From JAAXVQ01 sp964604705 (lineage in GTDB: Bacteria > Oederibacteriota > JAAXVQ01), in contig CAZSAP010000012.1 in NCBI GenBank assembly GCA_964604705.1, positions 33,997 through 97,996 on the forward strand: a DNA stretch of 64,000 nt, in the 5' to 3' direction. The notes below the pieces were generated by a model. It did no database searches. It saw only the letters and a program-made list of their open reading frames with translations, and had not been told where the DNA came from. Below are positions 53,183-60,870 of the stretch, piece after piece (position 1 is the first letter of the stretch; each line of letters starts with the position of its first letter). Position numbers and translations under genes: made by a program.

Positions 53183-53275
53183 TCATGCACCAAAGTCTCG
53201 CTGGGTGCAGCGAGGACTGCTCGAGCCCATCAAGGGCGAGTTCCGCAGCAAACCCAGCGAGACTTTGACGCATGA
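53183..53275 (+). repeat. nested inverted-repeat element, family B copy 2
   Basis: Arms CAAAGTCTCGCTGGGT (53191-53206) and ACCCAGCGAGACTTTG (53252-53267) are a perfect 16-bp inverted repeat. TCATGC/GCATGA extends them outside. The inside has GCAG CGAGGA CTGC (53207-53220), CGAGCCC ATCAA GGGC and GCGAGTTCCGCAGC (53236-53249), matching the core at 50758-50892. It lies between a terminator and the lysA promoter, so it need not be transcribed from either. Confidence 0.75.
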
Positions 53276-53313
53276 CGACCGCTGCAACCGATCCGACCCC
53301 ACATCCGGGGTAT

Positions 53314-53342
53314 AAAAAAAAGCAGGACGCATTGCGCCCTGC
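53314..53342 (-). terminator. intrinsic terminator of the outer-membrane protein gene
   Basis: On the minus strand GCAGGGCGC AAT GCGTCCTGC (53322-53342) forms a stem broken only by a G-T pair and is followed by eight T (53314-53321). It lies about 30 bases past the stop of the gene at 53373. Confidence 0.85.
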
Positions 53343-53372
53343 CAAGCCGAGATTCTCTGAAGAATCGGCGAT

Positions 53373-54050
53373 TTAAAAGTTCTTACCGATACTAATACGC
53401 TGTTGTTGTGTAAACTGCGGCGTCATGTCGTAATCCAATGCCACTTGCCAATCCGCCCACTGGATACCCAAACCCAAGTTCATGTTGCCCCGTACTTCCG
53501 AATCATTGCGCAACGTGTACTGCCAACGTGAAATCACCTGTTCGGACCAATGATACCTCGACCCGACTTCCAAACGCATCACATCGTTAAACGGTGCAAA
53601 TACCCGCGCGGATACATCCATCGTATCGCCTAAATGATACAGCGATTCCATTTCCATACGCAAAGGAATAAAACGACCGCAAAACAGGTAGTTGTTCAAA
53701 TCTTCATCGGCCCAAATGCGAAGTTTGGCTTCCAGGGGTAAAGCGTTCGTGGTGTCTTGTGCGGGATTAAGTTTTTGCAGATCAAGCGTGGCCGTGGCTT
53801 GCATGTGGCTCAGGTCCATGGAAACACCCGAATCGGACATGAACCGGCGGAGATTGTCTTGAACATATTGACGCAGATATTCCTGTCCACGCGAGAGATA
53901 GGTGTGCCGGTCACTCTCCGTGATGGTCTGCTGTTCGCCGTACAAGGAGGCGGTCTGAAGATCGTTGGCCCGAAAGGTCTCGGCCGAGACTCCGGTAGCC
54001 CAACCACCCACTCCGGCGATTAAGATGAACAAAACGCGCTGCATACGCAT
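53373..54050 (-). CDS. hypothetical exported beta-rich (outer-membrane?) protein
   Basis: A 225-residue protein with a signal peptide (RVLFILIAGVGGWATGVSA). The second half has alternating hydrophobic strands (AKLRIWADEDLNNYLFCGRF, MRLEVGSRYHWSEQ) and ends ...QQRISIGKNF. A terminal Phe after alternating residues is the usual beta-barrel assembly signal. I do not recognise a family. It stands between folC, upstream on the same strand, and a strong terminator. Confidence 0.6.
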   Translation of the reverse strand: MRMQRVLFILIAGVGGWATGVSAETFRANDLQTASLYGEQQTITESDRHTYLSRGQEYLRQYVQDNLRRFMSDSGVSMDLSHMQATATLDLQKLNPAQDTTNALPLEAKLRIWADEDLNNYLFCGRFIPLRMEMESLYHLGDTMDVSARVFAPFNDVMRLEVGSRYHWSEQVISRWQYTLRNDSEVRGNMNLGLGIQWADWQVALDYDMTPQFTQQQRISIGKNF

Positions 54051-54084
54051 GTCCAGGAAATCCTCCGGCTAAAACTATAGCATC

Positions 54085-55479
54085 TCACTTAGGGGCTGTC
54101 AAACGTTTACCCCGCTTTTTCAAGTATCGGCGCGCCGGTGCCAATAAATAGAGCGAACCTGCTACCACCACCGTCCCTTGAGTCCCAGCCGCATGCAGGG
54201 CCTCGGTCAAGGCGCGACTCAATTGGGCCTTGGGAAAAGCGTTGATTCCATAAGCCAAAAAACACTCGGCCAAGGCTTCGGGCGCCAAGCCCCGGGCATC
54301 CGGCGGACGAACCGTCCATACCGAATGCACTCCCGGTGCCAGCAGGCGGACCATGGAGGCGGAATCCTTATCTGCCATAACCCCCATAACCAACGCCACC
54401 GGAGCCTTAAACGACCGCAGCTCGTCTGCCAAAGCCAGGGCCGCCGCCGGATTATGGGCCCCATCCAGAAAAACTGCGGGTCGGACAGCTATTTTTTCCA
54501 AACGCCCAGGCCACACCACCTTGCGAAACCCCTGTTTCCGGGCTGCCGGGGAAACAGAGAAACCCAGGCGATTGAGCTCGTTGAGTACCAAAACCGCCAA
54601 CGCTGCGTTGCGCGTTTGATGTTCTCCCCGCAACCCTACCTCCAGCGTGAGCCTGGCAGTATCCGGGGTTTTCAGTGTTACTGCAAGTCCCCACGCTTTG
54701 CGCTCCCAACCCAGAATGCGTACGGTATCTGTCTGCTCAACGCCTGCCCAGACCAAGGAGGCACCCACCTGGAGCGCATGCTCCTGAATCACACGCCGAA
54801 TCGCCGGAGTCGTTTCGGCACTGACAAAGGGCACTCCCTTCCGAGCAATGGCGGCTTTTTCCCGAGCAATGTCCGCCAAGGTGGGTCCCAACTCACGCGT
54901 ATGATCCAACCCCACGTGTGTCAAAACCGAGACGAGCACCTTTTGCCACGCCGAGGTCGAATCCAAGCGCCCACCCATGCCCACTTCCACCACCGCCAGG
55001 TCCAGCTTCGCCTGGCGAAAGGCCAAGGCGGCCAACACGGTCCAAGCCTCGAAGGTCGTGGCCGGTTCCCCCTGGCGATGTAACTTCTTCAAGGCGGGCA
55101 GGAGTTCACTCACAACTCGGACAAAGGCCGGGCGTGAAATCATCCGCGACCCCAGCACAATGCGCTCGCGCTCATCTTCCAAATGCGGAGAGGTGAAACG
55201 CCCAACACGGTAACCTGCCGCGAGCAACGCCGCGTGCACCAACGCGGCCACCGAGCCTTTGCCATTGGTGCCCGTGATCTGAATGGCCGGGACCGCGGCA
55301 TCGGGACGCCCCAACGCAGCCAACAAGGCCTGCGTCCGCGCCAAGCCCGGTTTTACGGCTTTGACGGTCCAACGATGCAATGCGTCTTTGGCTTGGGCAA
55401 ACGATAATGGGGATAAAACAGAAACGCGGTTCTGCCCCCGGCGTACGCTGGCGACAGAACCGCGTGATAATTTACGCAT
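54085..55479 (-). CDS. folC: folylpolyglutamate synthase / dihydrofolate synthase
   Basis: A Mur-ligase-type enzyme adding glutamate to folates. AIQITGTNGKGSVAALVHAA (P-loop), FTSPHLEDERERI, GLDHTRELGPTLADIAREKA, DGAHNPAAALALADEL and VMGVMADKDSASMV are all in place. The only normal in-frame start is ATG 55479, giving 464 residues, but the first 25 or so (MRKLSRGSVASVRRGQNRVS) are unlike the family and coincide with a 10-bp inverted repeat. The true start might be a later, unusual codon. Confidence 0.9.
   Translation of the reverse strand: MRKLSRGSVASVRRGQNRVSVLSPLSFAQAKDALHRWTVKAVKPGLARTQALLAALGRPDAAVPAIQITGTNGKGSVAALVHAALLAAGYRVGRFTSPHLEDERERIVLGSRMISRPAFVRVVSELLPALKKLHRQGEPATTFEAWTVLAALAFRQAKLDLAVVEVGMGGRLDSTSAWQKVLVSVLTHVGLDHTRELGPTLADIAREKAAIARKGVPFVSAETTPAIRRVIQEHALQVGASLVWAGVEQTDTVRILGWERKAWGLAVTLKTPDTARLTLEVGLRGEHQTRNAALAVLVLNELNRLGFSVSPAARKQGFRKVVWPGRLEKIAVRPAVFLDGAHNPAAALALADELRSFKAPVALVMGVMADKDSASMVRLLAPGVHSVWTVRPPDARGLAPEALAECFLAYGINAFPKAQLSRALTEALHAAGTQGTVVVAGSLYLLAPARRYLKKRGKRLTAPK
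55414..55464 (-). terminator. terminator-like hairpin inside the 5' end of folC
   Basis: CGCGGTTCTG (55425-55434) and CAGAACCGCG (55455-55464) form a perfect 10-bp inverted repeat with a 20-base loop. On the minus strand TTTCTGTTTTA follows. It looks like an accD terminator or attenuator lying within the first codons of folC. Confidence 0.5.
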
Positions 55480-55489
55480 GCACGTTCAA

Positions 55490-56338
55490 TTAGGCTACAG
55501 GCTGCGTGATGGAAAGCAATTGGATTAAGCGGTCGCGCATGTCCTGACGACGGACAATGATGTCGATCATGCCGTGCTCCTGGAGAAACTCGGCACGCTG
55601 GAAGCGTTTGGGCAAATGCTGCCGAATGGTTTGTTCGATAACACGGGGACCGGCAAACATGATGAAGGCGTTCGGCTCAGCCACGATCACATCGCCCAAC
55701 ATGGCAAAGCTGGCCGTCACCCCGCCGCCCGTGGGGTCAGTCAGAACCGAGATAAACATTTGCTTGGCGGCCGCCAAACGCGCCAGCGCCGCCGAGGTCT
55801 TGGCCATTTGCATCAATGAAAGAATCCCTTCGTGCATGCGCGCCCCGCCACCGGAAGCAGATACAATGATGACTGGGCACTTACGCTCAATGGCCCCTTC
55901 CACGAGTCGGGCGATCTCTTCACCCAAAACCGAGCCCATGGAACCGCCCATGAACTTAAAATCTGTGGCCGCCAAGGCTACGGGCAAGCCTCCCATGGTG
56001 CAAAAACCCGCCACTATGGAGTCTTTGTTGCCGGTTGCCTTTTGCCCTTTTTGAACCTTATCCTGATACCCGGGGAACTTCAGCGGATCCGCCGCTTGGA
56101 TCGTCCCTGAGGTTTCCTGAAAACTATCCGGGTCCACCAGCAGCTGAATCCGTTCCCGGGCGGACATATGGAAGTGATGATTGCACTTGGGGCAGGTCCG
56201 CTGGGCGTTTTCAATGTCCTTGTTTAGGATGATCTCAGAACAACCCGGACAACGTGTCACCAGGTTGTCGGGTATATCCAACTTCTTCTTCGTGGTCACT
56301 CGGACCGTCATATATTTAGGTTTTTTAAACCAATCCAC
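55490..56338 (-). CDS. accD: acetyl-CoA carboxylase carboxyltransferase subunit beta
   Basis: A 282-residue subunit that, with AccA, makes malonyl-CoA. The zinc ribbon is CPGC ... CPKC (TRCPGCSEIILNKDIENAQR and TCPKCNHHFHMS). The crotonase-like core follows (MGGSMGSVLGEEIARLVEGA, SASGGGARMHEGILSLMQMA, LTDPTGGGVTASFAMLGD). The GTG start at 56338 is preceded by GAGGAG. Malonyl-CoA is the extender for the ketosynthases in this window. It lies 10 bases before folC. Confidence 0.96.
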   Translation of the reverse strand: MDWFKKPKYMTVRVTTKKKLDIPDNLVTRCPGCSEIILNKDIENAQRTCPKCNHHFHMSARERIQLLVDPDSFQETSGTIQAADPLKFPGYQDKVQKGQKATGNKDSIVAGFCTMGGLPVALAATDFKFMGGSMGSVLGEEIARLVEGAIERKCPVIIVSASGGGARMHEGILSLMQMAKTSAALARLAAAKQMFISVLTDPTGGGVTASFAMLGDVIVAEPNAFIMFAGPRVIEQTIRQHLPKRFQRAEFLQEHGMIDIIVRRQDMRDRLIQLLSITQPVA

Positions 56339-56412
56339 AGCCGTTCTCCTCGTTTTATACGTTTTTGATCCGATTACGGTTAAATATCTTCGTTTAACCC
56401 AATCGTCAGAAG

Positions 56413-56432
56413 CTCTAAAATGATTTTTAGAG
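56413..56432. other. short perfect hairpin upstream of accD
   Basis: CTCTAAAA TGAT TTTTAGAG: 8-bp perfect stem in the 190-base trpA-accD gap. No T-run follows on the minus strand, so termination is doubtful; a leader structure of accD is possible. Confidence 0.35.
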
Positions 56433-56528
56433 GTCTTCTAAACCAACCTTGTCCCAGGTCCCCCACACCTTAAGTTCTAGGATGAGGCAGGAACGAACCA
56501 AAATGGTAGCATAACTTGACCATAGTCT

Positions 56529-57335
56529 CTACCGATTTTTTACTGCGTTTGCCATCTGACGGGACAATCCCAGGAGTCGTTTGAGGGCTTCCGCATCGGT
56601 TTTGGCTTGTTCCATGGCATTAATCAGCACGCTGGCCACGATCACTCCGTCGGAAATCCGCGAAGTGCTCCGGGCTTGTTCAGGCGTGGAAATGCCAAAT
56701 CCCACCAAAACCGGGAGCGGGGAGTATTGCCGCACCTGTTCAATGCCCGCACTCAACTCGGCTGTGGGCAATTGCTTGCGCATACCGGTCGTACCCGTCA
56801 CTGACACATAGTACACAAAACCCGTGGCCGCCTTGGCCACGGCCTGCATGCGTGCCGGCGTACTGGTAGGCGCAACCAAAAAGACCGTATCCAAATCCTG
56901 AGAGGCACAAATGCGATTCCAATCGCCAGCCACTTCCGGTGGAAAATCCGGGATAATAAACCCATCCACTCCGGCTTTGGCTGCCAAAGCCGCATTTTTC
57001 TCCAAACTCGGCTGCATGAAGGGATTCAAATACCCCATCATAAGTATGGGAATGTCCGTTGCCTGGCGTAATTTTTCCACCAAGGAAAAAATCTGGGGCA
57101 ACGTGGTCCCGCGTTCCAAGGCACGCTGCGAGGCCCTTTGAATCACCGGACCGTCGGCCAAAGGATCGGAAAACGGGATGCCCAATTCCACAGCATCGGC
57201 CCCGGACTCGATCAGGGTCATGACTGCCTTTCGGGTGAACTCCAACCCGCGGTCCCCGGCCGTGACAAACGGAACATACAATTTACGCCCGGCCATGCGT
57301 TCACGGGCAAAACGGTTGAATAATCGGGCGCTCAT
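56529..57335 (-). CDS. trpA: tryptophan synthase alpha subunit
   Basis: A 268-residue TIM barrel that splits indole-glycerol phosphate. LYVPFVTAGDRGLEFTRKAV, SGADAVELGIPFSDPLADGP (catalytic Glu and Asp), GVDGFIIPDFPPE and LVGFGISTPEQARS are typical. Its ATG overlaps the trpB stop (ATGA). Other trp genes are not in the window, so this is a two-gene unit. Confidence 0.97.
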   Translation of the reverse strand: MSARLFNRFARERMAGRKLYVPFVTAGDRGLEFTRKAVMTLIESGADAVELGIPFSDPLADGPVIQRASQRALERGTTLPQIFSLVEKLRQATDIPILMMGYLNPFMQPSLEKNAALAAKAGVDGFIIPDFPPEVAGDWNRICASQDLDTVFLVAPTSTPARMQAVAKAATGFVYYVSVTGTTGMRKQLPTAELSAGIEQVRQYSPLPVLVGFGISTPEQARSTSRISDGVIVASVLINAMEQAKTDAEALKRLLGLSRQMANAVKNR

Positions 57336-58510
57336 GCTGCATCCTCCGGCTTCAAGTCCTTATCGCCGCGTCCAGAAATATTAATAATCATGACGGCTTT
57401 TTTGCCTAATTGCTTGGCGAGTATTTTTCCGTACGCCACGGCATGGGAGCTTTCCGTAGCCGGAATAATCCCCTCCAACCGCGAGAGTTCACGCTGAGCC
57501 TCCAACGCTTTCTTATCCGTAACGGAAAAAAACTCGGCACGTCCTGCGTCCTTCAAAAACGCCAGCTCCGGTCCCACCCCGGGATAATCCAAGCCTGCGG
57601 CCACCGAGTGCGTGGGCGCGATTTGTCCAAATGCATCCTGCAGCACATACGAACGGCACCCGTGCAAAACCCCGACCTTGCCTTTGGTCAAGGTGGAGGA
57701 ATGCTCCCCAAAACCCGACCCGCGTCCTCCGGCTTCCACCCCGATCAGCCGGACTTTTTTATCCTGTACAAATCCGGAGAAGATGCCCATGGAATTGCTG
57801 CCGCCACCCACACACGCCACGACCGCCTCGGGCAAGCGCCCGGCCTGAGCCATAATTTGCTGCCGCGCTTCTTTTCCAATAACCGACTGAAACTCCCTAA
57901 CCATGGACGGATACGGATCAAAACCGGCCACCGTGCCAATGAGATAATACGTGTCGCGCACGTTGGTGATCCAATCGCGCACGGCCTCGTTCATCGCATC
58001 CTTAAGCGTTTTGGACCCGCCGTCCACTGGAAAAACCTCGGCTCCCAAGAGGCGCATCCGGTAAACATTCAGTGATTGCCGGGCCATGTCTTCGGTTCCC
58101 ATGTACACGCGGCATTTCAAACCGAAACGCGCACACACTGTGGCCGTGGCCACGCCGTGCTGCCCGGCACCGGTCTCGGCAATGATCCGACGTTTGCCCA
58201 TGCGCCGGGCCAAGAGAATCTGGCCAATGCAATTATTGATCTTGTGCGAGCCGGTGTGATTCAAGTCTTCACGCTTGAGAAACACCCGCGCCCCTCCCCA
58301 GCCCGTGGTCAACCGCTGGGCAAAATCCAAAGGTGTGGGACGTCCCACGTAATTTTTAGATAATTCATTTAATTCCCGCTTAAACGCAGGATCACGCCGC
58401 GCGGCCGCCAACGCTGCTTTCAATTCCGCAATGGCGGGCATCAATGTTTCCGGGGCAAAACACCCGCCGTACTCACCAAACCATCCGTCCAAGCGTTTCT
58501 TCTGTGCCAT
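57332..58510 (-). CDS. trpB: tryptophan synthase beta subunit
   Basis: A 392-residue PLP enzyme joining indole and serine. NHTGSHKINNCIGQILLA holds the PLP Lys, AETGAGQHGVATATVCARFG the catalytic loop and VACVGGGSNSMGIFSGF the phosphate site. It starts GYFGEYGG-like (DGWFGEYGGCFAPETLMPAI). It is of the trpB1 type that pairs with TrpA, which overlaps its stop. AAGGAG precedes the ATG. Confidence 0.97.
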   Translation of the reverse strand: MAQKKRLDGWFGEYGGCFAPETLMPAIAELKAALAAARRDPAFKRELNELSKNYVGRPTPLDFAQRLTTGWGGARVFLKREDLNHTGSHKINNCIGQILLARRMGKRRIIAETGAGQHGVATATVCARFGLKCRVYMGTEDMARQSLNVYRMRLLGAEVFPVDGGSKTLKDAMNEAVRDWITNVRDTYYLIGTVAGFDPYPSMVREFQSVIGKEARQQIMAQAGRLPEAVVACVGGGSNSMGIFSGFVQDKKVRLIGVEAGGRGSGFGEHSSTLTKGKVGVLHGCRSYVLQDAFGQIAPTHSVAAGLDYPGVGPELAFLKDAGRAEFFSVTDKKALEAQRELSRLEGIIPATESSHAVAYGKILAKQLGKKAVMIINISGRGDKDLKPEDAA

Positions 58511-58546
58511 GATGCCTTCTCCTTACGACTCACAAAGTCCTAACAG

Positions 58547-58552
58547 ATTATA
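58547..58552 (-). promoter_or_regulatory. possible -10 box of the trpBA operon
   Basis: TATAAT on the minus strand about 37 bases before the trpB ATG, with TTGCGG 15 bases upstream as a weak -35. No Trp leader peptide or attenuator was seen in the gap 58511-58741. Confidence 0.4.
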
Positions 58553-58741
58553 AAATAATACCGAAATCCGCAAATAAAAAAACCACTTTCCTAGTGAGAG
58601 ATTCCTTACTTCATTAAAATATAGGGACAAACGACTGAAGGAACACTCCTTAAAACCGATACTTTCTATAGATGCCACGCGATTCTGAGCGGACATATAC
58701 GAACGTTAAGAAGCCGAACATATTTTAAGGAGAGAACCCCC

Positions 58742-59344
58742 ATGCCAAATTCAAAAAAAAAGCTCAATTCAACACCCGCATTGCCTCAACCCACTCCCCA
58801 CTATCGCCGCAAACAGTTCATTGTGGCGCGAGGTTTTCAATACCGGGTTATCTGGCAACTCATCCTGGTGGTGATTTCCAGCATACTGGTTTCCAATGTG
58901 GTAACCCTGGCCTTTTTAAAGATTAGAGAATGGACCGACCCATCTTCACAGAACCTCATCTATTTAACCAACTCCCTCAGTGACACTCTAGAATTTTCCC
59001 GTATTATGGATTTTCTCTGGCGTCCTATGCTGGCTTCGACTCTGATCGGAGTGCTCTTGGTATGTCTTTTTGGGATTTTTTATTCTCATCGCATTGCCGG
59101 GCCGTTGTTCAATCTCAAGCGTATGCTCAAACAACTGGGCGAAGGCAATTTTCAGTTGAACATGCACATCCGCAAAACCGATGAATTTCATGATGTGGAA
59201 GAATCATTCAACCAGATGATGGACAACTTACGGGAACGCTTACACGAACTGGAAAACGAAGTTTTGCAGACAACCAAAACCAACAAAACCAAAGTTGAAA
59301 CTTTATTTAAAAAATTCTATCGTGATACCCAAGATCCTATGTGA
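58742..59344 (+). CDS. membrane protein with HAMP domain and no output domain
   Basis: A 200-residue protein with two membrane segments (WQLILVVISSILVSNVVTLAF and STLIGVLLVCLFGIFY) around a short periplasmic loop. A HAMP domain follows (SHRIAGPLFNLKRMLKQLGE, FHDVEESFNQMMDNL), then a coiled-coil tail (LHELENEVLQTTKTNKTK). Unlike most HAMP proteins it has no kinase, chemotaxis or cyclase domain, so it may pass its signal through a partner. AAGGAG precedes the ATG. The following gene on the same strand starts 281 bases later. Confidence 0.75.
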   Translation: MPNSKKKLNSTPALPQPTPHYRRKQFIVARGFQYRVIWQLILVVISSILVSNVVTLAFLKIREWTDPSSQNLIYLTNSLSDTLEFSRIMDFLWRPMLASTLIGVLLVCLFGIFYSHRIAGPLFNLKRMLKQLGEGNFQLNMHIRKTDEFHDVEESFNQMMDNLRERLHELENEVLQTTKTNKTKVETLFKKFYRDTQDPM

Positions 59345-59625
59345 CTAAAACCCACCCATGCTTCGTGAACCCACCCGATATTTTCAAATACCTATCGGTT
59401 TAAGGATGGTCGCGCTCACCCGGGTACGATTCAGCCGGTTATTATTCCCGATTTATTTTCTAGGCTCAATTAGCTCATACTTTTCTGACGTACTCGCACC
59501 CAAAGGTTTCATTTCCTTTTTTTAACAGTGGAAATAATAACGCTTCAGGGGTAAAATGACGTCAAGTAATTTGTAAAGTGCGTGTTTCGTTTCGGGGGAT
59601 GCTTCATTTCACGCAAGGGGAACAA

Positions 59626-60870
59626 ATGACACTGACCAACCGGTTAATCTTGCTGGTTGTACTATGCTGTATCACGTATCCCGCCTCTGCCTGGGATCGT
59701 CGCATGGGAGCACGTCCCATGGGCATGGGAGATGCGTTCTCCGCCTTGGCCGATGACATCAATACCCTTAATTATAATCCCGCCGGATTGGCCCGCCTCG
59801 AGACCATAGAAGCCACCTTGGAGTATGCCAATTTATACGCCGGACTTAACGATGGCCGCATCCAGGAAAACCATTTAGCCCTGAGCTATCCCTTACCTGA
59901 ATCCGGAGGTTTGGGGCTTGGTTGGAACAACCGTTCGGTGGTGGATATCTACAGTGAAAACGAGATTGTCTTAGGGTATGCCCTGCACCCGGGTGTCAAT
60001 CTCCCTTTATGGTTAGGCCTTTCCGGAAAACTGTTTTATTGGGATTATACCGATTCTTCCTTTTTAGAGATGAGCCGCACACGGGGCATTGCCTCACAAA
60101 AATACCAATACGGCTTGGATTTCGGCGCTTTGTACACACTCTTCAAGCAAACCTATTCGCGCCCTGAAATCCAAATCGCCTGCAGTATCATCAACCTCAA
60201 TCAGCCGGACATTGGGATTGTCACTGAAAATCGCCTGCCGTTGGAAACCCGCGCAGGTCTCAGCGTGCAATGGCAAGATTGGGATGGCGCCCTGGATGCG
60301 GTCTGGTTAAATTCAAAATTTCAAATTCACGTGGGCGCTGAAAAATGGTTTGGCAACGGGCAATGGGGTGTCCGCACCGGGCTTATTTCCGGCGACGATA
60401 CAGCCTTCACCGCGACGGTGGGCGCCAATTACAACTTTGACTGGACCACCGCCAAATCCCGTCTCACCTACGCATTTAATTATACCTTCTCGGGCATCAT
60501 CGAAACCTGGGGCACCCATCGCATCTCTTTGGATTTTGAAATTCCTCAATTAGCCACCTCGGGTCGAGCGGCCCCCACAACGCTGCCCAAACGCGCACCG
60601 GCCTCATCCATGCCGGTTACTCCGGACCGCAAGGAACGCATCCAAACGTACCTGATGAAAAAATTCGAGACTTATTTCGAAGCCACCGAAACCATCAAAC
60701 AACTTAAAGCCAAAAATAATCCGCGTTGGGCCAACGACTTGGCCTTGGCCGAACAAAAACTCCACGACGCAGTGGGACAGATCATTGTTAACGAAAACGT
60801 GGTCGAGTTCTTGAAAAGTGTGAACGCCGTCTCGAAAATTCTTCGGGCGCTCCAGGACGGCCAACCATGA
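59626..60870 (+). CDS. PorV/UPF0164-like outer-membrane protein
   Basis: A 414-residue exported protein. The signal peptide (LILLVVLCCITYPASA) is followed by the same start as the protein at 16859: MGARPMGMGDAFSALADDIN then LNYNPAGLARLE, a PorV-type hallmark. About 280 residues of beta-barrel strands follow, then a Pro/Ala-rich linker and a helical C-terminus. The ATG at 59626 (MTLTNRL) has AAGGGG upstream and is preferred over 59578. Its stop overlaps the start of the giant repeat protein by ATGA, so it is probably its export or anchoring partner. Confidence 0.75.
   Translation: MTLTNRLILLVVLCCITYPASAWDRRMGARPMGMGDAFSALADDINTLNYNPAGLARLETIEATLEYANLYAGLNDGRIQENHLALSYPLPESGGLGLGWNNRSVVDIYSENEIVLGYALHPGVNLPLWLGLSGKLFYWDYTDSSFLEMSRTRGIASQKYQYGLDFGALYTLFKQTYSRPEIQIACSIINLNQPDIGIVTENRLPLETRAGLSVQWQDWDGALDAVWLNSKFQIHVGAEKWFGNGQWGVRTGLISGDDTAFTATVGANYNFDWTTAKSRLTYAFNYTFSGIIETWGTHRISLDFEIPQLATSGRAAPTTLPKRAPASSMPVTPDRKERIQTYLMKKFETYFEATETIKQLKAKNNPRWANDLALAEQKLHDAVGQIIVNENVVEFLKSVNAVSKILRALQDGQP

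Larger units (their letters stand above)
53032..53372. other. intergenic stretch: promoter, nested repeat and terminator
   Basis: A 341-base gap without genes. From left to right: lysA leader, promoter (53101-53129), family B element (53183-53275), intrinsic terminator (53314-53342) and a second hairpin (GCCGAGATTCT / AGAATCGGC, 53346-53369) just past the stop of the gene at 53373. Confidence 0.7.
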
